DNA from: Candidatus Omnitrophota bacterium
Lineage (GTDB): Bacteria > Omnitrophota > Koll11 > JAHIPI01
DNA length: 20,554 nt
Direction: 5' to 3'
Assembly: GCA_028718265.1 (NCBI GenBank)
Contig: JAQUMG010000010.1
Location: 1 to 20,554 of the forward strand
Below the pieces are notes generated by a model, which was not told where the DNA came from, did not search any database, and was given only the letters and a program-made list of their open reading frames with translations. Below, one piece after another: positions 15,450 through 20,554 of this stretch (positions within the stretch are counted from its first letter, which is position 1; each line of letters opens with the position of its first letter). A program made the position numbers and the translations under genes.

Positions 15450-15488
15450 CCCGCCAGCGCTTTATGGCGGGGATCCGCCTCAGGCGGA
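15450..15488. repeat. Palindromic GC-rich repeat (two adjacent hairpins)
   Basis: Two hairpins lie almost side by side: CCCGCCA/TGGCGGG with an eight-base loop (15450-15471) and TCCGCC/GGCGGA with a three-base loop (15474-15488). They start just beyond the DUF1667 stop codon. The TATGGCGGG core recurs at the start of the window (24-32). The form is like REP elements of other bacteria, which are dispersed between genes and may stabilise or terminate transcripts. No T run follows on the minus strand. Confidence 0.6.
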
Positions 15489-15491
15489 AAC

Positions 15492-15848
15492 CTACATGGT
15501 ATCCCGCGTAGCGACAATATTGACGTTTAACCCCAGGAAATTCGTGACGAGGATTTCGCCGACGGTAACCGGTTTCGTTATCCTTATTTTTTTAATTTCG
15601 TTCATCGCTTCAAAAATTTTTGCCTTCGGTATCGGATTATCCGTTCTGACGGGCACTACTTTCAGCGGCAATCCTTCCGAAAGAACTACCGAGGTCAATA
15701 TCCGGAGCGGATTTTCAATCTCGGATATAGCGTATTTTTCACCTTTCGGGCATTTATTTCCGCTTATACCGGTTACTTTACAGTTTTCTATGTCCACGGA
15801 CAGAGAGCAACCTACCGGACATTCTATGCAGGTTAATTTTTTAATCAT
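15492..15848 (-). CDS. DUF1667 protein, four-cysteine, glycerol-3-phosphate oxidation operon
   Basis: A 118-residue protein of the DUF1667 family. Cys7, Cys10, Cys14 and Cys33 form a Cx2Cx3C...C pattern like the N-terminal [4Fe-4S] motif of molybdopterin oxidoreductases, so iron-sulphur binding is likely. The rest is a small domain with no other recognisable motif. The ATG overlaps the stop of the FAD oxidoreductase gene by four bases (ATGA). In Thermotoga and clostridia, as I recall, the same gene follows the same two dehydrogenase genes next to glycerol kinase. I infer an electron-transfer subunit of the glycerol-3-phosphate dehydrogenase complex, standing in for GlpC. Confidence 0.85.
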   Translation of the reverse strand: MIKKLTCIECPVGCSLSVDIENCKVTGISGNKCPKGEKYAISEIENPLRILTSVVLSEGLPLKVVPVRTDNPIPKAKIFEAMNEIKKIRITKPVTVGEILVTNFLGLNVNIVATRDTM

Positions 15849-16822
15849 CTGCAGCTCCTCAGGTATTCGGCTGCCATGCGGCCTGCGATCACACTGTCGC
15901 GCGAGACAGAGTCAACCAAATCATACACCTTAAACGAATTCCCGCACACAAATAATCCCGGTATTGACGTCTTATTTACTTCTTTCGCAACGGGCGAATT
16001 TGTCTTTTTGTCTATCTCGACACCGGCCATCTCTATCAATTCATTCTCCGGAATAAGCCCCACCGACACGAGGACCGTATCGCAGCCAATCCGGAATTCA
16101 GAACCGGGAATTTCATTAAAATTATCGTCCACTTTTACCACGTCAACGGATTCGACTCTGTCTTTGCCGCAAATTTTTGAGATCTTGTGGTTGAAATATA
16201 AAGGAATCTCAAAATCTTCTATACACTGTACTATGTTACGCATCAAGCCCCTGGTTTTTTTCTGGATTTCGATAACTGCTTTTACTTTTGCGCCTTCCAA
16301 CAGAAAACGTCTGGCCATTATGAGCCCTATGTCTCCGGAGCCGACTATTACAACTTCAGCGCCGGGCAACAGGCCCTCTATGTTTACCAGTTTCTGGGCC
16401 AGCCCGGCGGAAAAGATGCCGGCAGGCCGCGTTCCTGCGATATGCACCATCTCGCGTGTTTTTTCCCTGCAGCCGGTAGCCATTATTACCGATTTTGCTT
16501 TTACCTCCTCTATGGCGCCGGGTTTTAAACACGTAAATACTTTATCCCGCGTGAGGCGGACTGCGAATGTTCTGAGGCTTATCTCTATATCAGGGATGTC
16601 TTTTATCTTTTTGATGAACCTGTCTGCATACTCCGGCCCGGTTAAGACCTCTTTAAAATAATCTATCCCGAATCCCGTATGTACACACTGATTAAGTATG
16701 CCGCCAAGATACTGGTCCCGCTCAAGCAGTAAGATATCTTTTACGCCGCTTTCGCAGGCAGAAATTGCTGCTGCCATTCCTGCCGGCCCGCCGCCTACGA
16801 CGACCAAATCCTTTTTAAGCAT
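15845..16822 (-). CDS. FAD/NAD(P)-dependent oxidoreductase of the glycerol-3-phosphate operon
   Basis: A 325-residue flavoprotein of the pyridine nucleotide-disulfide oxidoreductase type. The FAD motif VVGGGPAGMAAA is near the N-terminus, the NAD(P) motif VIVGSGDIGL is in the middle and IPGLFVCGN near the end completes the FAD site. I chose the ATG at 16820-16822, which has AGGA five bases upstream, over a TTG seven codons earlier (16841-16843) that has no good site. This start overlaps the upstream dehydrogenase gene by eight bases. It probably passes electrons from glycerol-3-phosphate to NAD(P) or another acceptor together with its neighbours. The immediate partner is the Fe-S protein encoded directly downstream. 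Confidence 0.85.
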   Translation of the reverse strand: MLKKDLVVVGGGPAGMAAAISACESGVKDILLLERDQYLGGILNQCVHTGFGIDYFKEVLTGPEYADRFIKKIKDIPDIEISLRTFAVRLTRDKVFTCLKPGAIEEVKAKSVIMATGCREKTREMVHIAGTRPAGIFSAGLAQKLVNIEGLLPGAEVVIVGSGDIGLIMARRFLLEGAKVKAVIEIQKKTRGLMRNIVQCIEDFEIPLYFNHKISKICGKDRVESVDVVKVDDNFNEIPGSEFRIGCDTVLVSVGLIPENELIEMAGVEIDKKTNSPVAKEVNKTSIPGLFVCGNSFKVYDLVDSVSRDSVIAGRMAAEYLRSCR

Positions 16823-18269
16823 CGTTCCTGTCCCTTTTAACAATTTCTGAGCCCTTGCCCCGCTTAGTCACTCCGGTAAGAGGCCTTCCGGTCTCTTCAG
16901 CGAGAATCCTCATGAGTCGCGTAGTGCAAAAAGTGCCGTGGCATCTTCCTGCCTGCGCCCGGGTCCTGAATTTTATCCCGTCAAGTGTTTTAGCCCCGCG
17001 CTTTATTGCGTCTTTGACCTCTCCTGCCGATACCATCTCGCATCTGCAGACTATATCACCGTATCGCGAATCCCTTTTTATGATCTTTTTTGCATCACGG
17101 GAAGAAAGGGCGAACAGATGGACTGTTTTTCTGCGGTGGCCGCGGAAAAAAAGTTTCTGTCTCATCGACAAACCGTTATTCTTTAATATATCGGCTACCA
17201 TCAGGGCAATAGCCGGAGCAGAAGTCAGCCCCGGTGACTGAATACCCGCAACATTGATAAATCCGGGCGCTTTATCCTCGTACCGTATGATAAAATCATC
17301 TCCTGCCGCAGGCCTTAAGCCGGCGAAATAAGCGATTATGTCGTTTTCGTCTATTGAGGGTACCATCTTGCGGGCAGCGTCCAGCACTTTTTTCAGTCCT
17401 TTATCCGACGTAGAGAGATCTTCCTTATCCGGGATCTCTTCGGCCGTCGGCCCTATCATCGGGTTGCCGTCGGAAGTTTTGATTATCAGGATTCCTTTTG
17501 ATGTTTTTGACGGCAGTGGGAAAAGCAGATGGTTCGTCATATACTGCCTCTTCTTATCCAGAAGAAATTCCTCTCCTTTTCTGGGCTTTATCTGAAAGGA
17601 ATTTACCCCTGCCATCTTTGATATCACATCCGCAAAAAGTCCCGCGGCATTGATGACATATCTTGTCTTAAATATGCCTTTTGTGGTATGGATTTCAAAA
17701 CGAGGCTTATTCGGCGAAACAGGCTGTCCGGTTAAAACGATATTTTCTACTTTAGTCAAAGTATGAATCTCTGCGCCGTTTTTCACCGCATTTTCGGAAA
17801 GGTCATAAACCCAGCGGTAAGGGCTGACTATTCCGGCTGTGGGAGCATAAAGAGCAGCGACGGCATCTTTGCTGAGATTCGGTTCTCTTTTTCTGAGCCA
17901 GGAGCGGCCGACAATGGCTAATTTTGGAACTTTCAGGAGTTCTGCCTCTTTCTTCAATTGTACAAGGCGGGATACTTCTTCTTCGTTAAAGGCTACTATA
18001 AGTTCTCCGACCTCTTTAAAATCGAAACCAAGTTCCCGGGATTGATGTCTCGCTAGAATATTACCCTGAACGCACAATCTGCCCTTAAGCGAGTGCGGCG
18101 GATTCTGCGTGCCGGGATGAATGATGCCGCTGTTCGACTTTGATACGCCGAAGGCAAGTTCTTCTTCTTTCTCCAAGAGCGCGATCTTAAGCTTGTAACG
18201 GCAGAGTTCACGTGCAATAGCAGTGCCGATAATCCCGCCGCCGATGACTGTTATATCATATTCGTTCAT
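16815..18269 (-). CDS. glpA: FAD-dependent glycerol-3-phosphate dehydrogenase with BFD-like Fe-S domain
   Basis: A 484-residue enzyme expected to oxidise glycerol-3-phosphate to dihydroxyacetone phosphate at the membrane. The FAD-binding GGGIIG motif is at 10-15 and the DAO-type oxidoreductase domain runs to about 370, including FAGLRPAAGDDFI near 315-327 and AGIQSPGLTSAPAIA near 341-355. Residues 404-460 form a BFD-like [2Fe-2S] domain with Cys408, Cys410, Cys443 and Cys448, as in anaerobic GlpA proteins. The gene overlaps glpK by 14 bases and the next oxidoreductase by eight. The symbol is given by domain architecture. An L-2-hydroxyglutarate-type oxidoreductase is a related alternative, but adjacency to glpK argues for glycerol-3-phosphate. 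Confidence 0.85.
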   Translation of the reverse strand: MNEYDITVIGGGIIGTAIARELCRYKLKIALLEKEEELAFGVSKSNSGIIHPGTQNPPHSLKGRLCVQGNILARHQSRELGFDFKEVGELIVAFNEEEVSRLVQLKKEAELLKVPKLAIVGRSWLRKREPNLSKDAVAALYAPTAGIVSPYRWVYDLSENAVKNGAEIHTLTKVENIVLTGQPVSPNKPRFEIHTTKGIFKTRYVINAAGLFADVISKMAGVNSFQIKPRKGEEFLLDKKRQYMTNHLLFPLPSKTSKGILIIKTSDGNPMIGPTAEEIPDKEDLSTSDKGLKKVLDAARKMVPSIDENDIIAYFAGLRPAAGDDFIIRYEDKAPGFINVAGIQSPGLTSAPAIALMVADILKNNGLSMRQKLFFRGHRRKTVHLFALSSRDAKKIIKRDSRYGDIVCRCEMVSAGEVKDAIKRGAKTLDGIKFRTRAQAGRCHGTFCTTRLMRILAEETGRPLTGVTKRGKGSEIVKRDRNDA

Positions 18270-19746
18270 ATTTATCGGAGAGCGTCCTTTTCACGGCTTT
18301 AAGCCATGCGTTATAAAGACCCGAGGCCCTGGCCTTTGACATTTTGGGGCTGAATACCCTGTCCTTTTGCCAGCATTGTTTTATTTCGCTCATGTTTTTC
18401 CAGTATCCGACTGCAAGGCCCGCAAGATACGCAGCGCCTAAAGACGTAGTTTCAATGATTTCTGGCCTGATTACTTTTATGCCGAGAATATCCGCCTGAA
18501 ACTGACACAGGAAATTGTTTGCGGCCGCTCCGCCGTCTATCCTTAAATCTCCGGTTTTCAGGCCGGAATCTTTTTGCATGGCCTCTAACACGTCTTTCGT
18601 CTGATAGCACATGGCCTCGAGGGCGGCCCTGACAATATGGTTTTTGTTTGCCCCTCTTGTAATACCGAAGATACTGCCGCGGGCATTCTGGTCCCAGTAA
18701 GGCGCGCCCAGTCCCACGAGAGCCGGCACAAAATATACGCCGGCGTTATCTTTTACCGATTCGGCCATTTTTTCCGACTGAGGCGCGGAAGATAAAATTT
18801 TAAGCCCGTCTCGCAGCCACTGAATAGCGGCTCCTGCAATAAATACCGCTCCTTCAAGAACATACACCGGCTCGCCGTATGCGCCGCAGCCGAGAGTAAC
18901 GATAAGGCCGTGTTTTGAAACCGGCCGTTTTTTACCGGCATTCAACAGAATAAAGCATCCTGTGCCGTAAGTATTTTTCATCGTTCCCGGCTCAAAACAT
19001 GTCTGGCCGAAAAGCGCAGCCTGCTGGTCGCCTGCGACACCGGCTATCGGAATGCCGGCCGGCAGCGTTCCTATCTTTTCTGTCCTGCCGAAGACATCCG
19101 ATGACTTTCTGACTTCCGGAAGCATACTTTTCGGGATCCTGAATTTCCTGAGTATTTCTTCGTCCCATTTCAGTTTCTCGATATTGAATAGCATTGTCCG
19201 TGAGGCATTTGTATAGTCGGTGGCGTGAATTCTGCCGCCCGTTAATTTCCACAGGACCCACGTGTCGGCCGTGCCGAAGCAGAGCTCATTTCTTTTTGCC
19301 TTTGCCGAAGCGCCGGGTACGTTTTTCAAAATCCACTCTATCTTTGTCGCCGAGAAATAGGCATCGATCGGAAGTCCGGTTTTTTTTCTGAATAATGCGG
19401 CTGCTTTCTTTTTCAGGGCATCGCACCGTCCCGCCGTCCGTCTGCACTGCCACACTATGGCGTTGTAAACAGGCTTTCCCGTATTCCTGTCCCATATGAT
19501 CGTCGTTTCGCGCTGGTTTGTGATTCCTATGGCGGCGATTGCGCCGCTCGGCACTTTCTTAATCGCCTTTTGTATAGAGTTCTCGACGCTGCGCCATATC
19601 TCCTCCGGATCATGCTCCACCCACCCCGGTTTCGGAAAATACTGAGGAAATTCCTCGTAAGCGCTTGCGACTTTTCTGCCGCTTCTGTCGTATAAGACGG
19701 CGCGGCTTCCTGTCGTCCCCTGGTCTATGGATAATATATAACTCAT
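18256..19746 (-). CDS. glpK: Glycerol kinase
   Basis: A 496-residue FGGY-family kinase that phosphorylates glycerol with ATP. Key segments are IDQGTTGSRA near 7-16, TNQRETT at 76-82, the substrate-binding IVWQCRRT near 97-104, and VAGDQQAALFGQ and DGGAAANNFLCQFQADIL in the second half. Length matches the family. The ATG overlaps the stop of the lipase gene by four bases (ATGA), so the two proteins are likely made in step. No glpF facilitator lies in the window; glycerol may come from the lipase within the cell. Confidence 0.97.
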   Translation of the reverse strand: MSYILSIDQGTTGSRAVLYDRSGRKVASAYEEFPQYFPKPGWVEHDPEEIWRSVENSIQKAIKKVPSGAIAAIGITNQRETTIIWDRNTGKPVYNAIVWQCRRTAGRCDALKKKAAALFRKKTGLPIDAYFSATKIEWILKNVPGASAKAKRNELCFGTADTWVLWKLTGGRIHATDYTNASRTMLFNIEKLKWDEEILRKFRIPKSMLPEVRKSSDVFGRTEKIGTLPAGIPIAGVAGDQQAALFGQTCFEPGTMKNTYGTGCFILLNAGKKRPVSKHGLIVTLGCGAYGEPVYVLEGAVFIAGAAIQWLRDGLKILSSAPQSEKMAESVKDNAGVYFVPALVGLGAPYWDQNARGSIFGITRGANKNHIVRAALEAMCYQTKDVLEAMQKDSGLKTGDLRIDGGAAANNFLCQFQADILGIKVIRPEIIETTSLGAAYLAGLAVGYWKNMSEIKQCWQKDRVFSPKMSKARASGLYNAWLKAVKRTLSDKYERI

Positions 19747-20554
19747 GACGTTATTTCACCCTCCAGCCACTTTAAGATATCCTGAGCAACCTTTTCCTTC
19801 CCTAATTCTACGGAAAGCGCGTGACGCATGTCAGGATACTGAATAATTGTTTTATCGCCGGCTGTTAATTTTTCAAAAATCATTTTACTTATTTCCGGGT
19901 TAACCAGCTGGTCGTCTCCGGAAAGAAGAAACAATATGTGCATGTCTTTTCTGTCCTTTAACGATTTGGCCTGCCTCTGCGCAAGCAGTAAATTAATAAT
20001 AAATTTCGATGTTGCGAGCCGATGCTCTCTGTGATCGGCATCCATGACAGTTTCATAGGTAGTGTCTCTGGTGCACATATTGGAGGTAAACGGCATTTTA
20101 TGCTGTTTTTTTGGATTATAAAGCAGCGGAAAAAGAAATCTGAAGTAATCTAAAATATTCAGTTTAAAACGGGTGGAAAAAGCCGGTGAAAGCGCAATAA
20201 GGCCTGCAAATAAATCCGGTTTCTTAAGCGCCGCGATATAAGCAATAAGCCCTCCGAGGCTTTCTCCGACTAGAAATATCTTCTTCCCGGGATTTTCTCT
20301 GACGATGATACGCAGCAAAGAATCTATATCATCATAGTAAATGTCGAAGGAATCTATGTGGCCTTGCAAGTCCGGAGTTTCGCCGCAGCCTCTGAGCTCT
20401 ATCGCGTAAGAAGTAACGCTGTGAAACAAAAACATCTCTGCTAAAAATTCCCATCTTGCACTGTGAGCGCCAAGGCCGTGGACTAACAAAAAAACAGCTT
20501 TGGAAGAAGGGGCTTCCCACTTTCTGTACATTATGCCTGTCTTTTCGTCTGTCT
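19743..20554 (-). CDS. Monoacylglycerol-lipase-like alpha/beta hydrolase (5' end beyond window)
   Basis: At least 262 residues are visible from the ATG at 20529-20531. The frame stays open upstream to the window edge and reads TDEKTGI before that Met. Monoacylglycerol lipases usually have a short strand before YRKWE, so this Met is probably internal and the true start lies outside. Numbered from this Met: the oxyanion HGLGAHS is near 18-24, nucleophile Ser91 in VGESLGG, Asp207 in SGDDQLV and His237 in MRHALS. No signal peptide is visible. The ATGA overlap with glpK suggests the enzyme frees glycerol from acylglycerols or lysolipids for the kinase. Substrate is inferred from context. Confidence 0.82.
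   Translation of the reverse strand, partial: TDEKTGIMYRKWEAPSSKAVFLLVHGLGAHSARWEFLAEMFLFHSVTSYAIELRGCGETPDLQGHIDSFDIYYDDIDSLLRIIVRENPGKKIFLVGESLGGLIAYIAALKKPDLFAGLIALSPAFSTRFKLNILDYFRFLFPLLYNPKKQHKMPFTSNMCTRDTTYETVMDADHREHRLATSKFIINLLLAQRQAKSLKDRKDMHILFLLSGDDQLVNPEISKMIFEKLTAGDKTIIQYPDMRHALSVELGKEKVAQDILKWLEGEITS

Noticed and set aside
15876..16661. 261-codon open frame on the plus strand
   Set aside because: It lies wholly antisense to the FAD oxidoreductase gene, whose motifs are clear. The translation is Ser/Ile/Phe-rich without any domain, as expected for a shadow frame.
16823..16843. TTG start adding seven residues to the FAD oxidoreductase
   Set aside because: The downstream ATG has AGGA at the right distance and starts directly before the first beta strand; the TTG has no ribosome site.
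20529..20531. ATG as the true start of the lipase
   Set aside because: The frame is open upstream to the window edge and the upstream codons fit the usual strand before YRKWE, so this Met is probably internal.
1..20554. CRISPR array, insertion sequence, prophage or toxin-antitoxin pair
   Set aside because: No regularly spaced direct repeats, transposase, integrase or phage structural gene, or toxin-antitoxin-like gene pair, was seen on either strand.

Overview
All supported genes in this 20.5 kb window lie on the minus strand, so transcription runs from the high coordinates to the low ones. The organism looks like a Gram-negative anaerobe or microaerophile from a little-studied lineage. Outer-membrane and lipoprotein signals (a YaiO-type barrel, a lipobox esterase) indicate a diderm envelope. 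A one-iron superoxide reductase suggests an anaerobic life. The gene mix (bacterial GH3 protein, B12-type radical SAM protein, receiver-YvcK fusion, GC-rich palindromic intergenic repeats) fits Omnitrophota or a related candidate phylum. That assignment is an impression from gene content and was not tested.

Region A (15492-20554) is a compact glycerolipid operon. It encodes a monoacylglycerol-lipase-like hydrolase (cut by the window edge), glycerol kinase, an FAD glycerol-3-phosphate dehydrogenase with a C-terminal BFD-like Fe-S domain, an FAD/NAD(P) oxidoreductase and a small four-cysteine DUF1667 protein. Every junction overlaps by 4-14 bases. The set would release glycerol from lipid, phosphorylate it and oxidise it to dihydroxyacetone phosphate.

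Region B (14659-15488) holds palindromic repeats, a sigma-70-like promoter with a structured leader, a small two-helix membrane protein with a Pro/Ala-rich tail and its own terminator, and a tRNA-Ser(GGA) gene.

Region C (7398-14662) encodes a two-helix membrane protein of unknown role that starts at TTG, a B12-binding radical SAM protein, an LCAT-like lipoprotein esterase, NAD+ synthetase and a GH3-family adenylating enzyme. A previously uncalled 38-codon open frame ends in an ATGA overlap with nadE.

Region D (221-7336) begins with superoxide reductase, which has a recognisable promoter. It continues with a CheY-like receiver, a membrane-anchored HEAT-repeat protein, a family 2 glycosyltransferase of the processive type, a UDP-sugar 6-dehydrogenase, a receiver-YvcK fusion and a YaiO-family outer-membrane barrel. 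I read the last six as a candidate envelope polysaccharide synthesis and export module with built-in control: UDP-uronate supply, an inner-membrane synthase, a HEAT adaptor, an outer-membrane barrel and two receiver domains. This is the best candidate for an undescribed system here. The low-coordinate end (1-220) carries GC-rich hairpins related to the repeat at 15450-15488.
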